A DNA stretch of 64,000 nt from Chitinophaga eiseniae (GTDB lineage Bacteria; Bacteroidota; Bacteroidia; Chitinophagales; Chitinophagaceae). Below are positions 25,135 to 33,976 of this stretch, piece by piece. Each line of letters opens with the position of its first letter. The first letter of the stretch is position 1. Made by a program: the position numbers and the translations under genes. Under the pieces are notes generated by a model. It had not been told where the DNA came from and made no database searches. It saw nothing but the letters and a program-made list of their open reading frames with translations. The DNA lies in NCBI RefSeq assembly GCF_900167135.1, contig NZ_FUWZ01000001.1:992001-1056000 (forward strand), written 5' to 3'.

Positions 25135-26321
25135 AAACGTACACCATTACAGCAGAAGTGGAACAGGCCAGGACAGCAGCGCTGGAAGTGCTGCATCACA
25201 ACCGCCGCGGCCCCTGTGCGGGTCTGCCGCGCACCGCAGGCTGGGCATATCCCGAACCGTACACCCGTGATATGGTCTTTACTTTCTTTGGCATCGCTGT
25301 TTCCGGCGATGAACAGCTGGTCCTCAGTATGCGCAGGGTGCTGGAAGTGCTGGCGAAGAACCAGACGGGACACGGGCACATCCCTTCGCTGGCACACGAT
25401 CCGGAAAACCTGGGTGCCAGCGACACGACACCGCTCTTCCTGGTGGGCGTCAGTATTTACCGGCAACTCACCGGAGAAACCGCCTTTCTGCAGGAAGCCG
25501 CGGAAAAAGCGCTGACGTGGTTATATTATCAGTGCCCGTCCGACCGGTTGCTGGTGGCGCAGCTGCCTACCAGCGACTGGCGCGATGAGCAATGGGTATT
25601 AGGCTACGGATTGTATGTGAATACACTGGTTTACGCCGGGCTGCGTATGTTTGACCGGCATCAGCGGGCAGACGCTTTTCTGCAGGAGATGCGGCATTTC
25701 ACCATCACCTGTAACTACATGCAGCGGCATGTGCATGAAGGTCTCACCGTAAAGAGTAAACCTTATTACGCCTGCTGGTCGTATAAGATATACAGTAGCG
25801 AACGGTTCGACTTGTTGGGCAACAGCCTTGCTATCCTTACGGGCATTGCTTCTCCGTCGAGGGCAGCGCGTATGATTGCCTGGATAGAAGCAGAATGTGA
25901 TGTGATGCGGGAGCGGGGAGAGCTGGCTTCCGAACTGCCGCCGAATTTTTTTCCTTTCGTACAGCCCGGTGACCCGGACTGGCGTCCGCGGGACGCGGAG
26001 TTCAACAAGCCCGGCGACTATCACAATGGTGGCATATGGCCTTTCGTTTGCGGCGTATATATAGCAGCGTTAGTAGCTGCCGGAAGATATCAACTGGCGG
26101 AAAAGAAGCTGTATGCACTGGCGCAGGCGGTGAAGCCGTCACACGCGCAGCCACTGGCGTATGGTTTCAATGAGTGGCTGCACGCGCAGGATGGGCTGCC
26201 TAAAGGCCAGAACTGGCAGTCATGGTCTGCCGCCCTGTACCTCTATGCCTTGCGGTGTGTGGAAGAAAGAAGAACACCTTTCTTTGAAGAGATGCGCAAA
26301 AAAAGCTCGCGCGAACAATAG
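25131..26321 (+). CDS. (alpha/alpha)6-barrel glycoside hydrolase, GH100/amylo-alpha-1,6-glucosidase-like
   Basis: A 396-residue protein with the six-hairpin toroid pattern of alkaline invertases and glycogen-debranching enzymes. Candidate catalytic segments are LPTSDWRDEQWVLG (Asp near the middle) and the C-terminal FNEWLHAQDGLPKGQNWQSWSAA. YHNGGIWPFVCG also matches this clan. Substrate unknown; no signal peptide, so it acts in the cytoplasm. Third gene of the PIG-L/GT4 operon. Only 4 bases separate its stop from that of the convergent hydrolase gene, and no terminator is visible between them. Confidence 0.8.
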   Translation: MKTYTITAEVEQARTAALEVLHHNRRGPCAGLPRTAGWAYPEPYTRDMVFTFFGIAVSGDEQLVLSMRRVLEVLAKNQTGHGHIPSLAHDPENLGASDTTPLFLVGVSIYRQLTGETAFLQEAAEKALTWLYYQCPSDRLLVAQLPTSDWRDEQWVLGYGLYVNTLVYAGLRMFDRHQRADAFLQEMRHFTITCNYMQRHVHEGLTVKSKPYYACWSYKIYSSERFDLLGNSLAILTGIASPSRAARMIAWIEAECDVMRERGELASELPPNFFPFVQPGDPDWRPRDAEFNKPGDYHNGGIWPFVCGVYIAALVAAGRYQLAEKKLYALAQAVKPSHAQPLAYGFNEWLHAQDGLPKGQNWQSWSAALYLYALRCVEERRTPFFEEMRKKSSREQ

Positions 26322-26325
26322 CGGC

Positions 26326-27579
26326 TCATCTGCTTTTGATAAAATCTTCCATCACTTTTACCAGCTCCTGGTTCAGCGGCAGGCTGGGGTCTGTATAACT
26401 GGTATCGTTAACACCGCCGGCAGCCGGCGCCGTTTTCAGCACATGGTTCATCTGGCCGATGATTTTCAGTTGCGCGGCGGGAGCGCCCTGTTTCAGCAGC
26501 TGCGCATCTTTCACACTTACCTGTATATCTGTAGCACCCTGTACGATGAGGATGGGGATTTTCAGTTTGGCGATTTCCTGCTGCGGCGCATATTTTAACC
26601 ACGACATCATATAAGGCTGTACAGCGGAATAGAACAATCCCTGTAACGCGGGCTCCGTGTTAGTGACCCTGTGGCCCTGTTTGAGGCTGTCCAGCATAAT
26701 TTTCGCCCTGGCGGCCAATGCAGCGGATTGTGCGCCCAGCTGCCTTTCCAGGATGAGATCTATAGGCTCGCCGGGCCCGGCAAGGGAAATGAACCGGTCT
26801 GCCGGACTGCGCTGCAGCGCCAGCAAGCCGATCATGGAGCCTTCACTGTGGCCGGCGACGATGACGCGGGAAAAACGTTTGTCTGCTTTCAGCAGGTTGA
26901 TATAACCGGCCGCGTCCTTCACGGTGCCTTCAAAGGAAATATCTGTTTCCGGTTTGCCGGTAGCGCTGGCGCCTACGCCCCGCTTGTCGTAACGCAGGCA
27001 GGCGATGCCATCGGCTTGTAAGGTTTCTGCCAGCATTTTGTAGGCATTTGTTTTTAAACCCGAATTGTTATTGCCATTCCGGTCGGTAGGACCGGAACCT
27101 GCGATGAGCAGTACCACCGGCACGGGGCCGTTGCTGACCGGCAGGGTAAGTGTGCCGTGGATAGTGACGCCGTCGGCGGAGAGAGGGTAGTTATCAACTT
27201 CCGTCTCAGTTGTTTTTTTCTCCTGGTAGGGAACGAAGCGGAATCCTTCCATTAGGTTGTTAGGATTCAATGCGATGAGCATCGTTAAGGTGCCTTTGGT
27301 GAAATCGGCTCTCCACGTGTGGCTGTTGGCATCGCCGCCTGTAGGCGTGAGACGTATCATATCGCCCAGCTGACCGTGCAGCTGCGCCAGCATGGCCCGT
27401 GTCTTGTCTGGTGGCAATGCAGATTTGATGGCGGGGCCAAACATGCTGTAGAGGCTATCAGCCTGCTGCTGGTTGTAGTAGCGTTGTACTTTGGTGGCGG
27501 CAGCCGGGTAGTTGGCCTGCGCTGTCATCTTCAGGGAAAAAAATAACAGCAGGGTGGGCAGTAAACAAATTTTTTTCAT
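26326..27579 (-). CDS. Alpha/beta hydrolase with N-terminal DUF3887-like domain, exported
   Basis: A 417-residue exported protein (signal peptide ending TAQA near residue 22). Residues about 23-130 resemble the DUF3887 accessory domain; the rest is an alpha/beta hydrolase. The nucleophile elbow is VAGHSEGSMIG, the oxyanion region LLIAGSGPTDRNGN and RYDKRGVGAS, and the catalytic His is probably in QMNHVLK near the end. Family members are esterases or peptidases of unknown substrate. Confidence 0.88.
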   Translation of the reverse strand: MKKICLLPTLLLFFSLKMTAQANYPAAATKVQRYYNQQQADSLYSMFGPAIKSALPPDKTRAMLAQLHGQLGDMIRLTPTGGDANSHTWRADFTKGTLTMLIALNPNNLMEGFRFVPYQEKKTTETEVDNYPLSADGVTIHGTLTLPVSNGPVPVVLLIAGSGPTDRNGNNNSGLKTNAYKMLAETLQADGIACLRYDKRGVGASATGKPETDISFEGTVKDAAGYINLLKADKRFSRVIVAGHSEGSMIGLLALQRSPADRFISLAGPGEPIDLILERQLGAQSAALAARAKIMLDSLKQGHRVTNTEPALQGLFYSAVQPYMMSWLKYAPQQEIAKLKIPILIVQGATDIQVSVKDAQLLKQGAPAAQLKIIGQMNHVLKTAPAAGGVNDTSYTDPSLPLNQELVKVMEDFIKSR

Positions 27580-27594
27580 ACCGTATTATTTATT

Positions 27595-28149
27595 TCAGGG
27601 TACCAGGAGCGGAAAAGTGAAAGAGATGAGTGCTTTGGAAATGACCTCCGCCACTATCAGGGCCACGATGAAAATGATCACCGCTTTGTTGCCTTTCATA
27701 TTGGCGGAAACGCTGAAACTCTGGTACATCAGCACCAGCATCCAGATAAAGAAGGGCAGGGAGATCAGTGCCAGCGTGATGACCATCGGGTTGATGTCCA
27801 TGGGGTTTACTACCACAGGCATCCCGAAGTTGATCAGCGCGATTGCCAGCAGCGGCGTGCGTGCCAGCGCCAGCGTGCCGGCAATATCAATCAGGCGGAA
27901 GGAGCTGCGGGCGAAGATAGCCGCTGCCGCGTAACAGGCCAGTACCATACATCCCCAGGCGATCAGCGCTTCCAGGAGATAAATGAAATAAGGCATCACA
28001 GTGGCGCCGGCATGGGCGTCGATAGCACCGTCGAAATGGGTCCTGCTGAAATACGCCACCACAGAGGTGATCAGCATGATAGCCCAGCCGAGGAGCAACG
28101 CCTTGCTGCCGGCGATGTAGGTAAACGGACGTAGTAACCAGGTGTTCAT
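27595..28149 (-). CDS. Membrane protein (YIP1-like), partner of DUF2089 regulator
   Basis: A 184-residue integral membrane protein with about five hydrophobic segments (for example LLGWAIMLITSVVAYF, LISLPFFIWMLVLMY, VIIFIVALIVAEVI). It resembles YIP1-family proteins, which are often found with a DUF2089 gene. Its start overlaps the upstream DUF2089 stop by ATGA (28146-28149), so translation is coupled. The function is unknown. Confidence 0.75.
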   Translation of the reverse strand: MNTWLLRPFTYIAGSKALLLGWAIMLITSVVAYFSRTHFDGAIDAHAGATVMPYFIYLLEALIAWGCMVLACYAAAAIFARSSFRLIDIAGTLALARTPLLAIALINFGMPVVVNPMDINPMVITLALISLPFFIWMLVLMYQSFSVSANMKGNKAVIIFIVALIVAEVISKALISFTFPLLVP

Positions 28150-28445
28150 CGGGATGTTTTTATATTTTTCTCGATTGTTTCTATGTTGGCGATGATATCA
28201 TCGAGCCGGTTGCGCACCGTAGGATAGCTAAGTCCCAGCTGCTGCGCCATCACTTTCAGACTACCGCTGCTTTTTACAAAATCAATCACAAACTGAAGGT
28301 CGTCTGCCGGCAGCCGCGCCAGCAACGGTAATTCAAAACTGCCGGAAACCGCGGTGTCACACGCCTCACAGGCCAGTGAGGTTACTTTTAACGGCGAAGC
28401 ACAGCTCGGGCAGGAAAGTGGTAAGGACTTCTTTATTGGCTTCAT
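28146..28445 (-). CDS. DUF2089-domain zinc-finger/HTH protein
   Basis: A 99-residue protein. The N-terminal zinc ribbon has CPSC and, 12 residues later, CEAC; the C-terminal half is a helix-turn-helix (VMAQQLGLSYPTVRNRLDDI). This is the DUF2089 layout, a DNA-binding regulator. Its promoter region carries three copies of AATAAAATT spaced exactly 21 bp apart, plus an inverted repeat, which are likely binding sites for the protein itself (inference). Confidence 0.85.
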   Translation of the reverse strand: MKPIKKSLPLSCPSCASPLKVTSLACEACDTAVSGSFELPLLARLPADDLQFVIDFVKSSGSLKVMAQQLGLSYPTVRNRLDDIIANIETIEKNIKTSR

Positions 28446-28450
28446 GGTTA

Positions 28451-28501
28451 AATAAAATTAAATCAATTTTTAATAAAATTGATTTTTTGTTTAATAAAAT
28501 T
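28451..28501. promoter_or_regulatory. Phased AT repeats and inverted repeat upstream of DUF2089 gene
   Basis: AATAAAATT occurs at 28451-28459, 28472-28480 and 28493-28501, each 21 bp apart, i.e. two helical turns; a partial fourth is at 28502. Within them AAATCAATTTT (28460-28470) and AAAATTGATTT (28475-28485) form a perfect 11-bp inverted repeat with a 4-base loop. The array begins 6 bases upstream of ATG 28445, a typical autoregulatory operator position. Confidence 0.55.
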
Positions 28502-28678
28502 AATAAAAGGGAGGTGGGGAGAAGATAATCTCCAGGTTGTAAAGAGCGGAAAGTTGATGTGGCGATCCTGCCGGAGGCATAAGAAAGATGAACCCCGGGC
28601 TATAAAACCCGGGGGAAGGGAGCGAGCCCCCTGTAGCATACTACATATAAAGAGGTTGAGTGGCAGGTTGACAGTACG

Positions 28679-29050
28679 TTACGCCGCCGCCCGTATGTTA
28701 ATCTTATTGAAGTAGATATAAGAAATAATCAGCAGCAGCATGGCCACCGCCGGCCATATATACTGATCGGGCGCTCCATGGATAGCTGCAAAAGCGAGGA
28801 AAGCAGATAGCACGTTGACCGCCAGGCCGGCGTAAGCCCATTCCTTGATGTTCCGGGCCACCGGCAGCAGCAGTGCAAGGCCGCCGAGGATCTTACCAAT
28901 GGCCAGTTCCACCCGGAAGTAGCCGGGATATCCCATCTGGTCAACGGTTTGGATCATAAAAGGGGAAGTCAGCAGCCCTATGGCGCCGCCAATAGAAATC
29001 AGGGCAATAGCGGCCGTAGCGGCGCGGTAAATGATTTTTTCCTTTTTCAT
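28679..29050 (-). CDS. DoxX-like membrane protein
   Basis: A 123-residue protein with four transmembrane helices. The second helix region GYFRVELAIGKILGGLALLLP matches DoxX/MauE-like proteins, cited by LAIGKILGGLALL. Family members occur in many Bacteroidota, with roles in redox or antibiotic stress. The start is supported by the MKKEKIIYR basic N-terminus. No operon partner; a 229-base spacer with no convincing gene lies downstream towards the DUF2089 promoter. Confidence 0.82.
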   Translation of the reverse strand: MKKEKIIYRAATAAIALISIGGAIGLLTSPFMIQTVDQMGYPGYFRVELAIGKILGGLALLLPVARNIKEWAYAGLAVNVLSAFLAFAAIHGAPDQYIWPAVAMLLLIISYIYFNKINIRAAA

Positions 29051-29109
29051 TCAGGTTGTTTTATCACAGACGAACGGCAGCACTGCAATTTGGACAGGCA
29101 TCCACCTGA

Positions 29110-29223
29110 ATTTTTTTTGATCATACCCTGAGCGAATTTCGCGGCGAAAAGCTGATCACCGTCAAAGGCAGTAGCATTACCCTGCAACAACCCGGCCGGC
29201 TGGAGGAAATCGCCTATCACTGA
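29110..29223 (+). pseudogene. Coding-like relic, C-terminal fragment of a lost gene
   Basis: Frame 29110-29223 has no start codon but reads as a plausible protein end: DHTLSEFRGEKLIT, then VKGSSITLQQPGRLEEIAYH and a TGA stop. Codon choice is like the local genes. The parent family is not recognised. It lies in the otherwise gene-free spacer between the DoxX gene and the tricorn-like protease. Confidence 0.35.
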
Positions 29224-29323
29224 CCATCACCTGAATGTGCCATTTATCACTAATTAGCCGGAACTCCCCCTGCTTTTTTTTATTTTGCCATACTGACCAA
29301 ACAACAAATCGCTTTTTAACCTT

Positions 29324-32300
29324 ATGAAGAAATTTTTATTCACCTGTGCAGCCTGGCTCATGGCCACCACTGCCACCTATGCCCAGGAGAACGCGCTCTG
29401 GCTGCGTTATCCTGCCATCTCGCCGGATGGAAAGACGATCGCCTTCGGGTATAAAGGAGATATCTACCGCGTAGACGCCAACGGCGGCGTTGCTGTTCCC
29501 CTGACGATTCATGAGGCGCAGGATATGATGCCTGTCTGGAGCCATGATGGTAAATACATTGCTTTCGCGAGTGACCGTTACGGCAATTTTGACGTGTTTG
29601 TGATGCCTGCCGAAGGTGGTACACCAGTTAGACTGACCAGCCATAGTAATGCAGATTATCCGTATGACTTTACGCCCGATAACAAACAAGTGCTCTTCGG
29701 CAGCGGTCGTAATGCTCCTGCGGCCAGCGTCCGTTTCAGTTACCGTTTGTTTGACAACCTCTACACCGTGCCGGTAACAGGCGGCCGTCCTATGCTGGTG
29801 AGCGCTGCCGGCGCTGAATTCGCCCGCTACAACAGCAAAGGCGATCAGATCATCTTCCAGGACCGCAAAGGTTATGAAGATCCCTGGCGCAAACACCACG
29901 TGTCTTCCGTTACCCGCGACATCTGGGTGTATGACATCAACAAAGGCAGCTACCAACAGGTGTCCTCCTATGAAGGAGAAGACCGTGAACCGCTGTTTGG
30001 TAATGATAACAGTATCTATTACCTGAGCGAAAAAGGTGGTATCTCCCAGAACCTCTTCAAATCTTCTGTAGGGGATAAAAACAAAATGGAACAGCTGACC
30101 CGCTTTGAAAAACATCCGGTACGTCACCTGTCCCGCTCTTCCAATAACACTTTCTGTTTTACTTATAACGGGGAGATATACACGCTGAAAGAAGGTGGTA
30201 AACCGCAGAAAATCAGCGTGCGCATCTTCAATGACGGTCGTAACGGCATACAGAAGCCGCTGCCGGTAAACGGTAACGTGACTGAGTTTGCCATGAGCCC
30301 CGATGGCAAACAAATGGCTTTCGTGGCCCGTGGCGAAGTGTTTGTGACCAGCGTGGAAGGCGCTATGACCAAAAGGATCACTAACACACCACAACAGGAA
30401 AGAATGGTGCAATGGTCTCCCGATGGCAAACGCGTGGTATATGCCGCTGAGCGCAACGGTAACTGGGACATCTACCAAAGCACCATCGTTCGCAAAGAAG
30501 AACCTTACTTCTTCGCCGCCACCGTGCTGAAAGAAGAACCGCTTATCGCTACCGCTGCGGAAGAATTCCAACCGTTGTTCTCTCCTGACGGAAAGGAAAT
30601 AGCGTATGTGGAAGACCGTAACCTGCTTAAAGTATTTAATATCGCTTCCGGCAAAAGCCGTACGCTGCTGCCTAAAGGCCATAACCATTCCTATTCCGAC
30701 GGCGACTGGAGCTTCTCCTGGAGCCCCGACAGCAAATGGATCGTAGTGGAAGACCAGCGAGGATACGCTTTCACCAGTAATGCCACCATTATTCCTGCTG
30801 ACGGTAAAGGAGAAAATATCTACCCCGTAAACAGCGGCTTCGGTGAAGGTAACCTCAAATGGAGCAGTGACGGTAAAATGCTGACCTGGGAAAGCGGCCG
30901 CGAAGGCCGTAAGTCCCTGGCCCGCCAGGGTAGCCGCGAAACAGATATCTATGCGGTGTTCTTCGACCAGGAAACTTTCGATAAATACAAACTGTCGAAA
31001 GATGAATTTAACCTGGTGAAAGAGCAGGAAGACAACGCCAAAAAAGGAGGAAAAGACACCACCAGCAAAAAAGACACGACCGCAGCCAAAAAAGACTTCC
31101 GTCCGGACTTCAGCAACCTGGAAGAGCGTCAGCAACGCCTCACTATCAACAGCGCTTCCATCGCTGACTATGTGCTGAGCAAAGACAATAGCAAACTGTA
31201 TTATACCGCCTCCTTTGAAAAAGGATACGACCTGTGGGTAACAGAACCCCGCACCGGTGATACTAAAATCCTCGCCAAACTGGGCGGTACGCCGGGCAGT
31301 ATCGAACTGAGCAAAGATGGCAACTCCCTCTTTGTAAGCAACAGGGGCAGCGTGGTGAAAGTAGATGCCGCTTCCGGTAAAATCACGCCGATCAGCATCA
31401 GCTCTGAAATGCTGCTGGACCAGTCTGCCGAACGCGCTTACATACTGGACCACGCATGGAAACAGGTGAAGGAGAAATTCTACGATCCTACCATCCGCAA
31501 TATGGACTGGAAAATGTACCGTGACGCCTATGCCCGTTTCCTCCCGCATATCAGCAATAACTACGATTTCCAGGAGTTGCTCAGCGAAATGCTGGGTGAA
31601 CTGAACGGTTCCCACACCGGCGGCCGTTATACCCCTGTACGCCCCGATGGCGACGCAACGGCTTCCCTCGGTCTGCTGTATGACGAACGTTATACCAAGG
31701 ATGGGCTGAAAGTAGATGAAATTATCATGGGTGGACCGTTTGATAAGGCCGGCAGCAAAATGAAAGCGGGCTCTGTGATCAACAAAATCGACGGAGAAGC
31801 CGTTACTGCTGACAAAGACTGGGCAGAACAACTCAACCGCAAAGCAGGACGTCCTGTGCTGATCAGCTTCACTGACGCCGCAGGCAAACAATGGGAAGAA
31901 ACGGTGAAACCTGTCAGCAGCGGCACGGAAAGTGGCCTGATGTACAAACGCTGGGTGAACAACATGCGCAAAATGGTGGACAAACTCAGTGGTGGTAAAG
32001 TAGGCTATGTACACGTACAAGGCATGAACGACGCCAGCTTCCGTTCCGTATACGATGAAGTAATGGGTAAGAACAGGGGCAAACAGGCGCTTATCGTAGA
32101 CACCCGTTTCAACGGCGGTGGATGGCTGCATGATGATCTGTACAACTTCCTCAGCGGTAAAAAATACCTCGACTTCGCACCACAGGGCGATCTGCTGAAA
32201 GGTGGCGAACCGCAGGGACAGTGGCAGGCTCCCAGCTGCGTGCTGATGAGCGAAGGCAACTACAGCGACGCGTTTATCTTCCCTTATATCTACAAACAGG

Positions 32301-32551
32301 GTAAACTGGGTAAACTGATCGGTATGCCTGTTCCTGGCACCGGTACTGCTGTATGGTGGGAAAGACAAATCGATCCGACCATCGTATTCGGTATCCCGAT
32401 GATCGCTACCATCGGTAAAGAAGGCCGTCCTACGGAGAACCTGCAGGTGGAACCCGATATCCGTGTGCCGCTGCGTTATGAGGATTTCCTGGCCGGCAAA
32501 GACGACCAGCTGGAAACAGCCGTAAAAGAAATGCTGAAAGAAATCAGGTAA
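29324..32551 (+). CDS. Tricorn-like S41 family protease, exported
   Basis: A 1075-residue protease with a signal peptide (CAAWLMATTATYAQ). Two beta-propeller domains of PD40/WD40-like blades follow (about 25-330 and 335-700; blades such as ISPDGKTIAFGYKGDIYRV, WSPDGKRVVYAAERNGNWDIY). An acidic/Lys linker (about 560-590), a PDZ domain (about 780-870) and the C-terminal S41 catalytic domain come next. The likely nucleophile is S981 in MSEGNYSDAF. Tricorn-type proteases degrade peptides or misfolded proteins; in Bacteroidota they are exported to the periplasm. It has its own terminator. The DNA is unusually even and codon-biased, as in highly expressed genes. Confidence 0.93.
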   Translation: MKKFLFTCAAWLMATTATYAQENALWLRYPAISPDGKTIAFGYKGDIYRVDANGGVAVPLTIHEAQDMMPVWSHDGKYIAFASDRYGNFDVFVMPAEGGTPVRLTSHSNADYPYDFTPDNKQVLFGSGRNAPAASVRFSYRLFDNLYTVPVTGGRPMLVSAAGAEFARYNSKGDQIIFQDRKGYEDPWRKHHVSSVTRDIWVYDINKGSYQQVSSYEGEDREPLFGNDNSIYYLSEKGGISQNLFKSSVGDKNKMEQLTRFEKHPVRHLSRSSNNTFCFTYNGEIYTLKEGGKPQKISVRIFNDGRNGIQKPLPVNGNVTEFAMSPDGKQMAFVARGEVFVTSVEGAMTKRITNTPQQERMVQWSPDGKRVVYAAERNGNWDIYQSTIVRKEEPYFFAATVLKEEPLIATAAEEFQPLFSPDGKEIAYVEDRNLLKVFNIASGKSRTLLPKGHNHSYSDGDWSFSWSPDSKWIVVEDQRGYAFTSNATIIPADGKGENIYPVNSGFGEGNLKWSSDGKMLTWESGREGRKSLARQGSRETDIYAVFFDQETFDKYKLSKDEFNLVKEQEDNAKKGGKDTTSKKDTTAAKKDFRPDFSNLEERQQRLTINSASIADYVLSKDNSKLYYTASFEKGYDLWVTEPRTGDTKILAKLGGTPGSIELSKDGNSLFVSNRGSVVKVDAASGKITPISISSEMLLDQSAERAYILDHAWKQVKEKFYDPTIRNMDWKMYRDAYARFLPHISNNYDFQELLSEMLGELNGSHTGGRYTPVRPDGDATASLGLLYDERYTKDGLKVDEIIMGGPFDKAGSKMKAGSVINKIDGEAVTADKDWAEQLNRKAGRPVLISFTDAAGKQWEETVKPVSSGTESGLMYKRWVNNMRKMVDKLSGGKVGYVHVQGMNDASFRSVYDEVMGKNRGKQALIVDTRFNGGGWLHDDLYNFLSGKKYLDFAPQGDLLKGGEPQGQWQAPSCVLMSEGNYSDAFIFPYIYKQGKLGKLIGMPVPGTGTAVWWERQIDPTIVFGIPMIATIGKEGRPTENLQVEPDIRVPLRYEDFLAGKDDQLETAVKEMLKEIR

Positions 32552-32568
32552 ATTTTATATGAGATAAA

Positions 32569-32611
32569 AGGGTGAAGAAAAGACGTTAGACTCGTTTCTT
32601 TGCCCTTTTTT
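32569..32611 (+). terminator. Terminator after the tricorn-like gene
   Basis: An imperfect stem pairs AGGGTGAAGAAA on the left with TTTCTTTGCCCT on the right, followed by a T run (32606-32611), 17 bases past the stop. Confidence 0.65.
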
Positions 32612-32765
32612 ATTTAATGATGGCCGCCATCAAGCTAGTCTCGATATCAACAGCAATTTCTGGATATTGAAAATTAGGATAGAATTCTTTAAATAAGTAT
32701 AATTTTCCATATATTTGGAGTGCTATCAGTGAGTTTTTGAGTGTAATAAGAAAGGACAAGCTCAT
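32610..32765 (-). pseudogene. Possible frameshifted relic on the minus strand
   Basis: AT-rich open frame of 51 codons (ATG 32765), ending in YLFKEFYPNFQYPEIAV, DIETSLMAAIIK. An overlapping frame just upstream reads LLLAQDELVLSYYTQKLTDS. The two together look like one protein split by a frameshift near 32690-32700, but AT-rich DNA gives such frames by chance. If real it would be part of the same foreign block as the ATPase cassette. Confidence 0.25.
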
Positions 32766-32800
32766 CTTGGGCGAGAAGTAGAGCTTTAAAACATGAGTTT

Positions 32801-33976
32801 ATGATCATAAGTAGAATTAAGTTGACAAATTGGAAGAACTTCCAAAGTGTCGACGTCGAATTATCAAGCAGAGTTTTTGTAGTAGGGGCTAATGCTTCGG
32901 GAAAATCTAATTTCCTAGACGTAGTACGTTTTATGCGTGATATAGTAAAGCAAGCTGGCGGACTTCAATTTGCTGTTGCTCAAAGAGGGGGTGTTTCAAA
33001 AATACGTTGTTTAGCAGCTCGACAAAAATCATATGTTGGAATTGAGTTTGAGCTATCAGAAAATGAGGATGCACGGAAGCCTTTATGGAAATATTATTTA
33101 GCATTTAAGCATAGCGGAGGAGGGATTTTTGATAAGCAGGCAACTATTTCTGAAGAGCGGGTGACCGATTCAAAAGGAAAGATCGTGTTAAGGAGAACTG
33201 AAGACGATAAGAGCGAAGATGTTGAAACATTGAAGTTTACATCGCTGGAGCAACCGAATTCGAATAAGGATTTTAGAGAGATTTATCACTTCTTTCAGGA
33301 TACCCAATATCTGCATATTGTTCCTCAACTGATCAGGGATGCTGAGTCTTACATGCTGGCTGCGAATAAAGAGGATTTTTACGGGAGAAATATCCTTGAG
33401 CGCATGGACAAAACTAATAAGCGAACCAGGGATTCTTTCTTGAAGAGAATAAATGAAGTACTGCAATTGGCAGTTCCCCAGTTGAAAAATATCGATTTTA
33501 TTAAAGATAAAAATGGGATCCCGCACCTAGAGGCAATATATGAGCATTGGAGAGCTAAGGGGGCTAAGCAGCAAGAAACGCAGTTTTCAGATGGTACTTT
33601 GAGGTTAATAGGATTTATGTGGGCTTTATTGGACGGACAGGACACGATATTGTTAGAAGAGCCAGAGTTATATCTTCACTCGGCAATAGTTAAACAGCTG
33701 CCTGAATTTATATATAAGCTTCAGAGAAGGAAGGGGAGAGTTCGCCAAGTAATAATTTCAACCCATAGTTATGATATTTTAAGTAACCCAGGGATAGGCG
33801 GTGATGAAACCATTGTGTTGGTGCCTACGAAGGAAGGAACTAAAATTACTAAGGCTCTTGAGTTGGAAGATGTAAAGAAATATTTAGATGCTGGTTTTAC
33901 GATTGCGGAAGCTGTAATTCCTAAGGTTGCCCCTGCTAATATTCAACAGATACTCGAACTTAAAGATATTTCTTAA
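32801..33976 (+). CDS. AAA-family ATPase (AAA_21/OLD-like), putative defence gene
   Basis: A 391-residue SMC/RecF-like ATPase. Walker A is GANASGKS (residues 29-36) in the N-terminal ISRIKLTNWKNFQSV context of RecF/OLD proteins. The signature region is QFSDGTLRLIGFMWALL, Walker B TILLEEPELYLH, and the switch histidine lies in IISTHSYDIL. The gene is clearly AT-richer than all neighbours and uses A/T-ending codons, a sign of horizontal transfer. Its stop overlaps the next gene's start (TAATG). ATPases of this type paired with a Toprim-like protein form anti-phage abortive-infection systems. Confidence 0.85.
   Translation: MIISRIKLTNWKNFQSVDVELSSRVFVVGANASGKSNFLDVVRFMRDIVKQAGGLQFAVAQRGGVSKIRCLAARQKSYVGIEFELSENEDARKPLWKYYLAFKHSGGGIFDKQATISEERVTDSKGKIVLRRTEDDKSEDVETLKFTSLEQPNSNKDFREIYHFFQDTQYLHIVPQLIRDAESYMLAANKEDFYGRNILERMDKTNKRTRDSFLKRINEVLQLAVPQLKNIDFIKDKNGIPHLEAIYEHWRAKGAKQQETQFSDGTLRLIGFMWALLDGQDTILLEEPELYLHSAIVKQLPEFIYKLQRRKGRVRQVIISTHSYDILSNPGIGGDETIVLVPTKEGTKITKALELEDVKKYLDAGFTIAEAVIPKVAPANIQQILELKDIS

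Noticed and set aside
29336..32368. A 1010-codon open frame on the minus strand
   Set aside because: It lies entirely opposite the tricorn-like protease, whose domains, signal peptide and active site are clear. The antisense frame is open because of the strong codon bias of that gene.
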